From the NCBI GenBank assembly GCA_036513895.1, contig DATBYF010000059.1, positions 1-64,000 on the forward strand: 64,000 nt of DNA, in the 5' to 3' direction. The notes beneath the pieces were generated by a model. It had not been told where the DNA came from. It did not search any database and saw only the letters and a list, made by a program, of their open reading frames with translations. The first letter of the stretch is position 1, and the number at the start of each line of letters is the position of its first letter. The position numbers and the translations under genes are program-made. This DNA is from Palsa-147 sp036513895. Its GTDB lineage: Bacteria > Acidobacteriota > Terriglobia > Acidiferrales > UBA7541. Positions 18,606-27,861 of this stretch are shown in pieces.

Positions 18606-19445
18606 TTGAAAATTCTAGCTACCGCCATCACGCTTCTCTCTCTGTCCGCCATGGTTTCCGGCGCAGCACGCGCACAGAGTTCAGGTCCCGTTACACCGCC
18701 TCCGAAATACGAAGTCAAGCGCGTCCCCGCTCAGCCGGTCGACGTAAAGGCGCCGCCAATACCCGCCGAAGAGATCATTCGCCGGTTTGCAGCCAACGAA
18801 GACGTGATGAAGAAAGCCTTCGACCAGTTCTCGTTCAACCAAACCATCCGCATCAAGGAGATGAGCGACCCGGCTGGCGAATTCTCGGTCACCGGCGAAA
18901 TGTTCATGAAGTCAGACGGCCAGCGTTACGACCGCATCGTAAAGCAGCCGGTCTCAACGCTGAAGCAAACTTCGTTCACGCTCGAAGACGTGAAGACGGT
19001 CGCCAATCTTCCGCTTTTCGCGCTAACCACCGACCAGCTTCCGAATTACACCGTGAAGTACGAAGGCACTGAAAAACTGGACGAGTTGAACACTTACATA
19101 TTCCGCGTTCAGCCGAAGCAGCTCATGCGCAATCGCCCGCTTTTTGATGGAGTCATCTGGGTAGATCAGCAGGAATTCGCCATCGTGAAAAGTTCGGGGA
19201 AATTTGTGCGCGAGGTAGTGACCCAGGGCAACGGCCTGCCGTTCTCGATGTTCGATACCTACCGCGAAAATATCAGCGGAAAATATTGGTTTCCCACGTA
19301 CACCGTTTCAGACGATTTTGTGAGCGAGCCGAACGGGCAGAATCTTCCGCTGCACCTTGTCGTTCGTTCGACTGATTTCCAACCGAACCCAGTCGCAGTC
19401 ACCGCATCTCCCGCACCTGCTGCGCCGGCGCAGAAGCCGAACTGA
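18606..19445 (+). CDS. Exported LolA/RseB-like beta protein
   Basis: The 279-residue protein starts at a TTG (18606) with a signal peptide (MKILATAITLLSLSAMVSG, cleavage near AARAQS). A Pro-rich linker leads into a domain of repeated beta strands (FNQTIRIKEMS, FMKSDGQRYDRI, YTVKYEGTEKLDELNTYIFRV, GVIWVDQQEFAIVKSSG). That pattern is seen in outer-membrane lipoprotein-sorting-like (LolA/LolB/RseB fold) proteins, widespread and multi-copy in Acidobacteriota. The ligand is unknown. The C-terminus is an Ala/Pro-rich tail. There is no obvious operon partner. Confidence 0.8.
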   Translation: MKILATAITLLSLSAMVSGAARAQSSGPVTPPPKYEVKRVPAQPVDVKAPPIPAEEIIRRFAANEDVMKKAFDQFSFNQTIRIKEMSDPAGEFSVTGEMFMKSDGQRYDRIVKQPVSTLKQTSFTLEDVKTVANLPLFALTTDQLPNYTVKYEGTEKLDELNTYIFRVQPKQLMRNRPLFDGVIWVDQQEFAIVKSSGKFVREVVTQGNGLPFSMFDTYRENISGKYWFPTYTVSDDFVSEPNGQNLPLHLVVRSTDFQPNPVAVTASPAPAAPAQKPN

Positions 19446-19503
19446 GCACGAGGTTCTCTGCGCGATCATCCACGCGATCGCTCTAAAATTCCGCTTTAAG
19501 ATT

Positions 19504-20154
19504 TTAACCTAACTCTTCTATCCAATCCGGAAGTTCGGCGATTGCGTCGAGCATGAGGTCAGGCCGGGCGGCCACTACTTTCGCGGCCGTGGGAAACGGC
19601 CCGCGCACTCCGATGACGCGAACGCGCGCGCGGCGCGCCATTTCAATGTCTTCGGGCGAATCGCCCACGTAGACACACTCGTCGGGAGAGAGTTTCAATT
19701 GGCGGAGCGCAAGATTGAGCGGAGCCGGATGCGGTTTCCGGCGGCCGGCGTCTTCCGCGCAAACGCACGCGGAAAAATGCATCGCAAGATTGAAGTCGCG
19801 CAATTGCTCGCAGACGCGCCATCGGGTTCCGCTCGTGACGATTCCCAAAGTAAAGCGCCGTGCTAGCCGCCGAATCACATTTCTCGCTCCCGGCAAGAGC
19901 GTCGGCGACTCCTTCTCATATGCCTGATGCCAGAGCCTGTCAGCTTTATCCCACGTGGCCCGCGGCAACTTGGCTGCGCGATAGACGTGATGCCAGTTTG
20001 GAGAATAATACCGCTCGAGTTCGGCCATCCCCCACGCGATTCCCATGGCGCGAAACATCGAGAGATAAGCCCGGGAGTCCGAACGATAGGAATTGAGAAG
20101 TGTTCCGTCCCAATCAAAAAGGACAGCGCGCGCAGCAAATCGCGATCGTTTCAC
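19504..20154 (-). CDS. HAD-superfamily hydrolase (phosphoglycolate phosphatase-like)
   Basis: This predicted small-molecule phosphatase has about 216 residues. Motif I is LFDWDGTLLNSY with both catalytic aspartates, motif II is GIVTSGTR, motif III is the Lys of GRRKPHPAP and motif IV is YVGDSPEDIEMA. A cap domain lies between motifs I and II. The frame extends to 20448, but that part overlaps the PilZ gene antisense-free in another frame and is not HAD-like. The GTG at 20154 (VKRSRFAARAVLFDWDG) is the best start. The substrate is unknown. Confidence 0.88.
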   Translation of the reverse strand: MKRSRFAARAVLFDWDGTLLNSYRSDSRAYLSMFRAMGIAWGMAELERYYSPNWHHVYRAAKLPRATWDKADRLWHQAYEKESPTLLPGARNVIRRLARRFTLGIVTSGTRWRVCEQLRDFNLAMHFSACVCAEDAGRRKPHPAPLNLALRQLKLSPDECVYVGDSPEDIEMARRARVRVIGVRGPFPTAAKVVAARPDLMLDAIAELPDWIEELG

Positions 20155-20191
20155 AAGGGATGAAATCGTAGCAGAGTTCAGGAGCTCGCGC

Positions 20192-20686
20192 TTATTGGGC
20201 GCCGTAGCGATGAGGGAGCGTGTCGTCGCGTTTGAACGCGATGTCGTCGAACACGGCAGCGTAACCTTTCCAACCCGCCGTTTGCGATTCCTCGACGCGC
20301 ACGATATGAGCCGCAGTCCGCATGCGGACGCTGCCTTGGCCCAGCGGGCGGCCCAGGAGGCCCACTTCCATTTCGATGGGAGTGCCGCTCTGCATCTCGC
20401 AGGGTGCGAGAAAGAAGACGCCGCTTGAGCTGATGTTTTTGGTGACAAGGGTGATTCCGTGAGGCTGCGTTTGGCCGTCTACACCTACGAGACGCAGTGG
20501 AAGATTCAGGTAAGCCCGCGGTGCGCAGCGCCTCTCGAACGAGAGACCCACGGCATACGTCGGAACGAGGAATACACGTCGCGGCCGAACCGTCTCGAGC
20601 CGTTTTGTTTCCTCGGCGCGGTTCTGCGCGTCCTTGCGCGAAAAATCGACACGACCCCACCCCAATGGTTCGGGCAATGCTCCCAT
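20192..20686 (-). CDS. PilZ-domain protein (putative c-di-GMP receptor)
   Basis: A PilZ domain fills the C-terminal two thirds. The c-di-GMP signature pair is visible as FERRCAPRAYLNL (RxxxR-like) and TKNISSSGVFFLA (N/DxSxxG-like). A beta barrel ends with AAVFDDIAF. The frame is open to 20767 (191 residues), but the extra 27 residues fall on a nested hairpin at 20704-20741 and lack a ribosome binding site, so ATG 20686 (164 residues) is preferred with moderate certainty. It is followed 37 bp later by the HAD gene. The GGDEF protein at 60702 could supply the ligand. Confidence 0.82.
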   Translation of the reverse strand: MGALPEPLGWGRVDFSRKDAQNRAEETKRLETVRPRRVFLVPTYAVGLSFERRCAPRAYLNLPLRLVGVDGQTQPHGITLVTKNISSSGVFFLAPCEMQSGTPIEMEVGLLGRPLGQGSVRMRTAAHIVRVEESQTAGWKGYAAVFDDIAFKRDDTLPHRYGAQ

Positions 20687-20703
20687 GTGTTGGACGACCC
20701 CCA

Positions 20704-20741
20704 AGTCCCCCCGGCAAAGGCAATGCCGGCTGGTTGGGACT
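20704..20741 (-). promoter_or_regulatory. Nested hairpin in the leader of the PilZ gene
   Basis: On the + strand, AGTCCC (20704-20709) pairs with GGGACT (20736-20741). Inside it, CCGGCA (20711-20716) pairs with TGCCGG (20724-20729). It lies 18 bp before the preferred PilZ start, so it would be a folded 5' leader. It does not match the c-di-GMP-I riboswitch core that I know. Confidence 0.4.
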
Positions 20742-20871
20742 ATCTCGGAATAACGAATATAGGTCAACGAAAGGAAAAGATATGTCGTTTCAAAGAGTAA
20801 ACATAGCTTTCGCCTTACTTTCGACGAGGCTCAAAGACGTCACAAACCTGTCGCGATTCGAAGCGCGGGAC

Positions 20872-21477
20872 TCAAGTCGGCGATTGTCCGAGGGTACCGC
20901 TGTTCTCGAAGTTGGGATTGACCGAAAAACGATGCTCGGCGCCGCTCGAATCAATAATCACGAGGCGTGTGCGATACACATCGAAACTCTCCGGCGGCTG
21001 GAAATCAATCCTTCGTGCGAACATTCCAGAAAAGAGGAACGCGAGCCATCCCGTCAGTTCCCGATTGTGAGGCAGCGGGCCCGTGCCAGCGCGCTTTTGC
21101 AAATCTTCAAGCGCTGACTGCTCGGTTACGAAGGTTGATCGTCCTTCAGGATCGAGCTTTGTTATTTCCCGGTTTAGAATCCAATAAGACGCGTCATGCA
21201 GCACCGAGGATTGGTAGGGCACGCCTGCGCAAACTGTTTCGAGCCGGTATCCCTTGATGCTCGTAGCACGCGGCGGTTGGCTTGCCAGCGCTACTCTGAG
21301 AACGAGAGCATAATCAGCGCCATTCGGCGGATAGGGCGCGTCGCAGTAGATCTCGAGAATCTCGCCCCGCAGTTTGGCCTTCGAGCCATCCTCAGCGCCG
21401 CGGGCCCGCTCCAGCAAGCGCCAGGCAATAAAGCCACCAGCCACAACTATAATTAGAATCAGTAAAACTATGGCCAT
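20872..21477 (-). CDS. Hypothetical protein with N-terminal membrane anchor
   Basis: I do not recognise this 201-residue protein. Residues 2-20 (AIVLLILIIVVAGGFIAWRL) form one transmembrane helix. The rest looks like a soluble alpha/beta domain (LRGEILEIYCDAPYPPNGADY; GYRLETVCAGVPY; SFDVYRTRLVIID). The ATG at 21477 has a GAAGGTG ribosome binding site at proper spacing, supporting a real gene. It is on the same strand as PilZ, about 100 bp upstream of that gene's leader. Confidence 0.72.
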   Translation of the reverse strand: MAIVLLILIIVVAGGFIAWRLLERARGAEDGSKAKLRGEILEIYCDAPYPPNGADYALVLRVALASQPPRATSIKGYRLETVCAGVPYQSSVLHDASYWILNREITKLDPEGRSTFVTEQSALEDLQKRAGTGPLPHNRELTGWLAFLFSGMFARRIDFQPPESFDVYRTRLVIIDSSGAEHRFSVNPNFENSGTLGQSPT

Positions 21478-21722
21478 TCAAGGCACCTTCAAGTTCAAAC
21501 GTGCAATCTAGGAATAGCGGCAAGATACCAGGCGGACCCAAGACCCCGAACGCAATCGTATCCTTACGGCACATCCCTCGTCGAGTCCCGTGGACAAAAA
21601 AGAGCACCTTGTGCGCCCGTGCGGTGAACAACGTCGAGAATCCTTTCGCTCAGTTTGAGCGCTAGAATCGGATAGCCAATTCTGTGGGAGTTCTGTAATT
21701 TGTCGAATGCAGGACAAAGTCA

Positions 21723-22853
21723 ATGAGCGCACTTCAACATCCCATGCACGGTAAAGCAGCCGTAGACCGCGATCCGCGCTGGCACGCGGTCGAGACCCGC
21801 GATCATTTCGCGGACGGCGCGTTTGTGTATGCCGTACGCTCGACAGGAATTTATTGCAGGCCATCGTGCCCTTCAAGGAAGCCGCAGCGCGCACAAGTGC
21901 TTTTCTTCCGCGTCCCGGAGGATGCCGAACGGAAGGGCTACCGGCCGTGCATGCGTTGCCGGCCGACTCGCACTGAGCAGGCCGACCCGCATGCAGTGGC
22001 AGTCGCGCGCGTTTGCGAGCATATCGAGAAGGTGCTCTCCGATCCCAATGGCGGCGATGAAAACGCGTTGAAACTTCAAACGCTCGCATCCCGCGCGGGC
22101 ATCAGCGCCCACCAACTCGGTCGCGCCTTTCGCCGTTTAATCGGAATCACGCCCCGGCAGTACGCCGACGCGCATCGGATGCGCCGATTGAAATCCAGCT
22201 TGAAAAAAGGAGACGACGTGACTACAGCACTTTATGACGCAGGATTTGGCTCGAGCAGCCGCCTCTACGAACGCGCCCCGCAACAATTGGGAATGACTCC
22301 GGCGACGTATCGCCGCGGCGGCGAGGGAATGCAGATTCGATATACGATTGCCGCGACACCTCTCGGGCACGTCCTTGTGGCGGCGACGAAGCGCGGTATC
22401 AGCGCGATTTATCTCAGCGAAAACGACGCGACACTCGAATCGGAACTGCGGCGAGAATATCCGCGCGCGCAAATCGAGCGCGATCGCCGTGGCCTCGAAG
22501 ATTGGGTGCGCCAGATCGTTAACCATCTGCGCGGCCGCGAGCCACGGCTTGATCTGCCGACGGACGTGCAAGCCACGGCGTTCCAGCGGCGCGTATGGGA
22601 AGAGTTGCGGCGGATTCCTTACGGTACCACGCGTACGTACACGCAAGTGGCCCGTGCAATCGGCCAGCCTACCGCCGTACGAGCTGTGGCACGCGCCTGC
22701 GCCACAAATCCCGTTTCCATCGTCGTGCCTTGTCACCGCGTCGTCCGCGAAGACGGCAATCTCGCCGGCTATCGCTGGGGCATCTCTCGGAAAGAAGCTC
22801 TTATCGCGTACGAATCCGAGCGCGCCGCATCCGCAAAAAGCACAAAACGATAA
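21723..22853 (+). CDS. ada: Ada: methyl-phosphotriester sensor, AraC regulator and O6-methylguanine methyltransferase
   Basis: This bifunctional alkylation-response protein has 376 residues. The Zn-binding Ada domain (about residues 8-80) has STGIYCRPSCPSRKPQ and the second pair CMRC, giving four cysteines; the first accepts methyl groups from phosphotriesters. An AraC-type helix-turn-helix spans about 95-195 (RAFRRLIGITPRQY; DAGFGSSSRLYERA). The C-terminal methyltransferase has the acceptor Cys in IVVPCHRVVRE and GYRWGISRKE. It likely autoregulates, but no Ada box could be assigned confidently upstream. Confidence 0.95.
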   Translation: MSALQHPMHGKAAVDRDPRWHAVETRDHFADGAFVYAVRSTGIYCRPSCPSRKPQRAQVLFFRVPEDAERKGYRPCMRCRPTRTEQADPHAVAVARVCEHIEKVLSDPNGGDENALKLQTLASRAGISAHQLGRAFRRLIGITPRQYADAHRMRRLKSSLKKGDDVTTALYDAGFGSSSRLYERAPQQLGMTPATYRRGGEGMQIRYTIAATPLGHVLVAATKRGISAIYLSENDATLESELRREYPRAQIERDRRGLEDWVRQIVNHLRGREPRLDLPTDVQATAFQRRVWEELRRIPYGTTRTYTQVARAIGQPTAVRAVARACATNPVSIVVPCHRVVREDGNLAGYRWGISRKEALIAYESERAASAKSTKR

Positions 22854-22928
22854 CGCCACAAGTGACGGTGATGTCTCTGAATTTTTGGTGAGGCGTTCGA
22901 CAAACGTGCTACGTGGTAGAACTGCGGA

Positions 22929-23615
22929 CTAACCCTGCGGCTTGACTTTCTCTGCATTCTTAAAATGCGGCTTGAATTCTCCTTCATCAATCGGCGCGTT
23001 TCGAACGATATTTGTGTAGCGAATGATGAAATAATCTTCCGAGCCCGTCTCGAAGAACTGTTGCTGTACAGGAAGCCAGCTGCTTTCGTCGAACCACAGC
23101 TCAATTTTTGAAATCTGGTTGCGAACCGCCTCTGATTTCGGCGTCAACTCGAGCTCGATAACTTTCTTGCCGTCGAGCACCGGCTCGCCGCGAAGCGTGA
23201 CGAGGTAGCCCTTTTTCAATTCGTGCCCGGGCGTACCAAACCCCAGCAGCAAATACTGATCCGCGAACGCCTTATATTTTCCGAGATTGTATTCTTCGAC
23301 CCGATTTAGTTTTGGATTGTAAATAAAAAGCGAGTCGCCCGTGCGCAGGATGGTGCGTGGGTCCGGTTGCTTCAAGTCCAGCCGCATTTTTTCGCCGCGC
23401 ACGATAATCGTTCCGGACTCGGTGGACTTGTCGTCAACCACGACGGTGACTTTCGTCCGTTCCACATCGGCAGACAAGCTGTGGAAATCACGAGCCGTCG
23501 CGTCGAGGTGGTTGAGCGCCTGCTCGAGCGAAATTGACGAGTGTTCCTGCGATGCTGCTACACCGGATGCCAACGCAAATACTAGCGATAAGAATATTGC
23601 CCAGGATCGTCCCAA
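22929..23615 (-). CDS. LolA-like outer-membrane lipoprotein carrier family protein
   Basis: The 228-residue protein has a signal peptide (MGRSWAIFLSLVFALASGV). The domain resembles periplasmic LolA: LDATARDFHSLSADVERTK, GTIIVRGEKMRLDL, DSLFIYNPKLNRVEEYNL, KIELWFDESSWLPVQQQF and the C-terminal strand DYFIIRYTNI. The TTG start at 23615 is supported by AAGGAG seven bases upstream. Nearby genes on the same strand encode a LolD-type ATPase (24157-24843), and further away an FtsX-like permease and a second LolA-like lipoprotein. The cargo is not determinable. Confidence 0.85.
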   Translation of the reverse strand: MGRSWAIFLSLVFALASGVAASQEHSSISLEQALNHLDATARDFHSLSADVERTKVTVVVDDKSTESGTIIVRGEKMRLDLKQPDPRTILRTGDSLFIYNPKLNRVEEYNLGKYKAFADQYLLLGFGTPGHELKKGYLVTLRGEPVLDGKKVIELELTPKSEAVRNQISKIELWFDESSWLPVQQQFFETGSEDYFIIRYTNIVRNAPIDEGEFKPHFKNAEKVKPQG

Positions 23616-23741
23616 AACATCTCCTTCATGCCTCGCAAGGCTGCGCCACAGCGCAAATCACAGCATACAGTATGTGATGCGATCCGTTGGAAGCAGGTTC
23701 CACAGCAGCTGATTAACCCAAACGAAAAAGGCACAATAGAG

Positions 23742-24155
23742 CTAAAATTTTATTCTAACGTGGTAATACTGCACCGAACCATCTTCACCTTGAACGGGAT
23801 CGATCTGAAGAACCTGAAACGTTTGGCCTTTCAATTCCTCCACTGAACCGCCGAGAATTTCGTGGGTTTCTGCTTCGAGCTCCGGCGTTGGTTTATGTGC
23901 TCGCTTGTTGGGAGCCAGAATCGCGGCGCTCAGTCTGTACGTGCGCGTGCCCGGCACATCATTTTCGGCAATGCGTTGGATCATCGCTTCGCCTTGCGCG
24001 GCGGCGACGCTCGTCTGCGGCTGGTCGGCGAACCACTTGCGGGGAGTGAGCAGCACGAAAATCAGGATCGCTACAACCATAACGTCGTAGGGCCAACTTC
24101 CGCGATCGTAAGACCAAAATAATGTGTGGACGATTCCGTTCCAAAGCTTGCGCAT
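23742..24155 (-). CDS. Hypothetical single-helix membrane protein
   Basis: The protein has 137 residues from ATG 24155, which lies 1 bp after the stop of the upstream ABC ATPase gene. A transmembrane helix is at residues 26-42 (VMVVAILIFVLLTP), followed by a soluble part rich in Ala, Glu and Thr ending VQYYHVRIKF. I do not recognise a domain. Tight linkage to the ATPase suggests a role in the same transport machinery. The longer frame to 24194 overlaps the ATPase gene. Confidence 0.75.
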   Translation of the reverse strand: MRKLWNGIVHTLFWSYDRGSWPYDVMVVAILIFVLLTPRKWFADQPQTSVAAAQGEAMIQRIAENDVPGTRTYRLSAAILAPNKRAHKPTPELEAETHEILGGSVEELKGQTFQVLQIDPVQGEDGSVQYYHVRIKF

Positions 24156-24156
24156 T

Positions 24157-24843
24157 TCAGTGAGCCGCGTTGGCTCCGTCCACGACGAGGCCATCGCGCA
24201 TGTGCAGCACCCGGTTGCCGTATGTCGCGGCTTCCGGATTGTGCGTGATCATCACGATCGTCTGGCCAAGCTCCTTGTTGAGTTGGCGCAGTATGCCAAG
24301 GACGTTGTCCGAGCTTTGCGTGTCCAGATTTCCCGTGGGTTCATCGGCAAGAATAATTTTCGGTTCGTTGATGATGGCACGCGCAATCGCCACACGTTGC
24401 TGTTCTCCGCCCGACAGCTCCGATGGCCGGTGCTTCATTCGGCCTGTCAGGCCCAACATCGAGGTGATGAGCTCGAAACGATGAGGATCGAAACCGTCAC
24501 CGTGAATATGTTGAGCCAGCGCGATGTTGTCGTGAGCGTTGAGCGTAGGCAGGAGATTGAATCGCTGGAAGACGAAACCGACCTTGTGCCGGCGTAACCT
24601 CGTCCGCGCCGCGTCGTCGAGCTCCGAAAGATCGTTGCCGTCCAGCAGCACCCGTCCTTTAGACGGGCTCGCCAGGCCGCCGATGACGTGCAGGAAAGTG
24701 GATTTGCCGCATCCGGACGGCCCCATGATCGAAATGAATTCGCCCGGCATTACGTCAACGCTTACCCCGCGTAGCGCCGCCACTTCCACTTTTCCCGAGC
24801 GGTATACCTTCCACAGGTTTTCGGTCTTTAGAATGAGCTCCAA
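24157..24843 (-). CDS. ABC transporter ATP-binding protein, LolD/MacB type
   Basis: The 228-residue ATPase has Walker A GPSGCGKST (near residue 41), Q-loop VFQRFNLLPTL, signature LSGGEQQRVAIARA, Walker B IILADEPTGNLD and switch His in MITHNPE. The LNAHDNIALAQ segment and short length match the LolD/MacB/FtsE group that works with FtsX-like permeases. The nearest such permease in the window is at 29788-30888, so the pair may be split. It is cotranscribed with the 23742 gene. Confidence 0.92.
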   Translation of the reverse strand: MELILKTENLWKVYRSGKVEVAALRGVSVDVMPGEFISIMGPSGCGKSTFLHVIGGLASPSKGRVLLDGNDLSELDDAARTRLRRHKVGFVFQRFNLLPTLNAHDNIALAQHIHGDGFDPHRFELITSMLGLTGRMKHRPSELSGGEQQRVAIARAIINEPKIILADEPTGNLDTQSSDNVLGILRQLNKELGQTIVMITHNPEAATYGNRVLHMRDGLVVDGANAAH

Positions 24844-25008
24844 GCACAGCTCCCGGTTGGCCGTTGAGTTTCGGGGAACCTTACGAGTTTAGCCGCGATT
24901 TCGATTTCTGCCTAGAACAGCTTTGACGCAAGATTGACGGGCTCGCGGGCCCTAGTCGCGCTCCTGAAGCCAGCCATTCTTGGCAATTCGACCTGTATGC
25001 GGGGAAAC

Positions 25009-25707
25009 TCAAGCAGGAAGCAGCGGGTTATTCCTATCCAACGGATGTATTCCAGAAGTGATTTCGAGATGTCGCTGAGCCAAGTGCCGCGCTTTGAAAT
25101 GCGCCTTCGCGCGCCGTCCCCACTGGCGAATAAAGTAGTAGTTGAGCGTTCCGCCGATCACGCCACTCAGCACGGGTATCACCCGGCCCGCCCATTTCTC
25201 GGCGACATCTGCGCCCATTTTCGTCGCGATTCCTTCCATGATTCGCGGAACAAAGCGCTCGACCACTTCTTTCTCCACGATGTCTCGCCCAAGATCCAGC
25301 CCCGCAGCCGTGCCGGCAGCAATCCACAGCCCGATCACTTCTTCCTCGGTCGCGTACTCAAAGCCATATATCAGGCTGAGTTTCTGCAGCATTCGCATGG
25401 AAATGACCACGAGAAAACTCATATCCGGCACGACAGTGAGTAACCCGCCCATGCCGATGCCGGCGCCTTCGAGCGCCGCGACCGTCTTCGCCGAGGAAAT
25501 CACCCGGTCCGCGACGTTGTCAAGTGCGACGACGGGCAGCCGGAACATGTCGTCATAGGAAATTATGGGTAGCCGGTAGGCGCGGCGCAGATGGTTCAGA
25601 TACGCTGCGGAGTCGAGCCGCACGCTCGAATACGCCCGGTTCAATCCCGTATGAATTGCCCGTTGCAGGAGATTTCGGAGCTCGGACCCTTCAGCTGACT
25701 TTGCCAT
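25009..25707 (-). CDS. EcsC-family protein
   Basis: The 232-residue protein resembles the EcsC family (function unclear; the Bacillus member is linked to an ABC transporter locus). Features are RAYRLPIISYDDMFRLP, ALEGAGIGMGGLLTVVPDMSF, EEVIGLWIAAGTAAGLDLGRD and GVIGGTLNYYFIRQWGR, with two amphipathic/hydrophobic stretches. The ATG at 25707 is chosen because GGGAG lies five to six bases upstream; the longer frame to 25746 lacks this. It appears monocistronic, divergent from the ABC exporter. Confidence 0.85.
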   Translation of the reverse strand: MAKSAEGSELRNLLQRAIHTGLNRAYSSVRLDSAAYLNHLRRAYRLPIISYDDMFRLPVVALDNVADRVISSAKTVAALEGAGIGMGGLLTVVPDMSFLVVISMRMLQKLSLIYGFEYATEEEVIGLWIAAGTAAGLDLGRDIVEKEVVERFVPRIMEGIATKMGADVAEKWAGRVIPVLSGVIGGTLNYYFIRQWGRRAKAHFKARHLAQRHLEITSGIHPLDRNNPLLPA

Positions 25708-25873
25708 ACACTCCCATTGTAGATGAAATTGGCCCGCTCGCGCCAAGCCCCAATCGCGCGAAGCAACACCCGCTAAGGTCAGGCCCTTTGTGGTGCCGCA
25801 GGAGTTTTACGGTCCGGCGCACTCTACGGCTCACCTCCAAGCATTTCCGCGGCAGATATAAGACAATAGTCCT

Positions 25874-27859
25874 ATGCGTCATTCAGGTGCTGCAGACATG
25901 AGAATCTCTCCGAGGTCCGGCCGTGGAGCCGCCGGTGGTTCGGAGAGCACGCCCAAAGCTAAGGGCGCCGCGAGTTTCATTAAGCTCCTCCCTGAAGTCT
26001 GGGTTTATGTCCATCCTCAGCGATGGCTTCTGCTCATGGGGTTCGGGCTGATTGCGATCAACCGCGTCGCGGGGCTCATACTGCCGGGTTCGACGAAATA
26101 TCTGGTAGACAACGTCATCGGTAAGCATCAAGTCAAGCTTCTCGTACCTCTCATACTGGCAGTTCTGGCAGCCACGGCAATTCAAGGCGTGACCTCTTAC
26201 ACGCTGACGCAGCTTCTCTCAAAGGCTGCGCAACGCATGATCGCAACTCTGCGGCTTCAGGTGCAGTCGCATATCGGCCGCCTTTCCATTTCATTTCACG
26301 ACGCCAACAAAACCGGCGTCCTCGTCACCCGCATCATGAGCGATGTCGAAGGTTTGCGAAATTTGATCGGTACCGGCCTTGTCGAATTTGCTGGAAGTGT
26401 GATCACCGCAATCCTCGCGTTCGTGATTCTTATAAAGATCAGCGCGTTCATGACCATCGTGGCTTTCGCGATTCTTGTTGGTTTCGCTTTCGCCTTGAAT
26501 ATCGCCATAGGCACGATTCGCCCCATCTATCGAGCGCGCGCCAAGATGAACGCGGAAGTCACCGGCCGGCTGACGGAATCACTGGCAGGCGTACGCGTCG
26601 TGAAGGGCTACCACGCCGAAGAGCGTGAAGAAGGCGTTTTTGCCGGGGGCGTGGAACGCCTGCTCGACAACATCCTAAAAACACTTACGGCGACATCGGT
26701 GATGAGCCTTTCATCTACCGTGCTGCTTGGCATCGTGAGCGCAATCATCATGTACCTCGGCACGACACGCATTCTCGCCGGCACAATGACCTTGGGAACT
26801 TTCTTCACCTACATCGCGTTCCTCGGGCTTCTCGTCGCGCCAGTGTTTCAGATTGTGGCCATCGGGACGCAGCTTACCGAGGGCATGGCCGGCCTCGAAC
26901 GCACCACGGAAATTTTGAAGGAAGATCGCGAAGAGTCCGATCCACGGCGCACGGTCAGCATTGGCAAGATTCGCGGTGAAATCGCGTTCGACAAAGTCGG
27001 TTTCGCCTACGCGGAAGGCAAGCAGGTGCTTCACGAAGTCGATTTCATTTCTCAACCGGGGACCGTAACAGCGCTAGTCGGTCCATCGGGCGCCGGCAAA
27101 TCCACGATCATCGGATTGATTGCGGCGTTCTACGTTCCCACTTCCGGCAGCGTCCTGGTAGATGGCGTGGATCTCGCCACGGTTCGGCTCGATAGCTATC
27201 GCACGCAACTCGGTGTCGTCCTGCAGGACACATTTCTTTTCGATGGGACGATTCGCGAAAATGTGGCGTTCTCCCGCCCCGATGCTTCCGAAGCCGATCT
27301 CCTCGCCGCATGCCGCATCGCTCGCGTGGACGAATTTGCGGAGACCTTCGAGAAAAAATATGACACCGTGGTCGGCGAACGTGGCGTCAAGCTTTCCGGC
27401 GGTCAACGCCAGCGCATCTCCATCGCTCGCGCGATTCTTGCCGATCCGCGAATTTTAATTCTCGACGAGGCCACGTCGAGTCTTGATTCCGAATCCGAAG
27501 CTCTAATTCAGGAAGGTCTTGCCTATTTGATGAAGGGCCGCACAACGTTCGTGATCGCGCACCGGCTTTCGACGATTCGTCGCGCGGACCAGATCCTGGT
27601 CATCGAGGGCGGCCGGATCATCGAGCGCGGCACGCATCGATCGCTCTACGCTCTCGGCGGCCGCTACTTCGATCTTTACAACAAGCAGCATGGCGTCGAA
27701 TCCAATTTGTTCCTCGCGCCTGGCGAAGGTGACGCAATTCCTGCCGAACCCGGCACGGACGTGAAATCGAACGGCGGCCCGGTGAATGGAGATAACGCCG
27801 CAGATCCCGATTCAAACATCGCTCAGGCCGCCCGAATCCTTCGCGGCCGCGAATCTTAA
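25874..27859 (+). CDS. ABC exporter, fused permease-ATPase (MsbA/multidrug type)
   Basis: The 661-residue half-transporter has a six-helix membrane domain in about residues 45-340 and a nucleotide-binding domain in about 375-610. The ATPase has Walker A GPSGAGKSTIIGL, LSGGQRQRISIARAIL and Walker B ILILDEATSSLDSES. The His switch lies in TTFVIAHRLST. It likely exports a lipid or drug as a homodimer; the substrate is unknown. A roughly 50-residue polar C-terminal tail follows. The start ATG 25874 or 25898 cannot be separated. The next small gene begins 2 bp after the stop. Confidence 0.92.
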   Translation: MRHSGAADMRISPRSGRGAAGGSESTPKAKGAASFIKLLPEVWVYVHPQRWLLLMGFGLIAINRVAGLILPGSTKYLVDNVIGKHQVKLLVPLILAVLAATAIQGVTSYTLTQLLSKAAQRMIATLRLQVQSHIGRLSISFHDANKTGVLVTRIMSDVEGLRNLIGTGLVEFAGSVITAILAFVILIKISAFMTIVAFAILVGFAFALNIAIGTIRPIYRARAKMNAEVTGRLTESLAGVRVVKGYHAEEREEGVFAGGVERLLDNILKTLTATSVMSLSSTVLLGIVSAIIMYLGTTRILAGTMTLGTFFTYIAFLGLLVAPVFQIVAIGTQLTEGMAGLERTTEILKEDREESDPRRTVSIGKIRGEIAFDKVGFAYAEGKQVLHEVDFISQPGTVTALVGPSGAGKSTIIGLIAAFYVPTSGSVLVDGVDLATVRLDSYRTQLGVVLQDTFLFDGTIRENVAFSRPDASEADLLAACRIARVDEFAETFEKKYDTVVGERGVKLSGGQRQRISIARAILADPRILILDEATSSLDSESEALIQEGLAYLMKGRTTFVIAHRLSTIRRADQILVIEGGRIIERGTHRSLYALGGRYFDLYNKQHGVESNLFLAPGEGDAIPAEPGTDVKSNGGPVNGDNAADPDSNIAQAARILRGRES

Positions 27860-27861
27860 GA

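Noticed and set aside
20155..20448. 98-residue N-terminal extension of the HAD phosphatase
   Set aside because: The stretch overlaps the PilZ gene in another frame and has no HAD similarity; motif I follows directly after the GTG at 20154.
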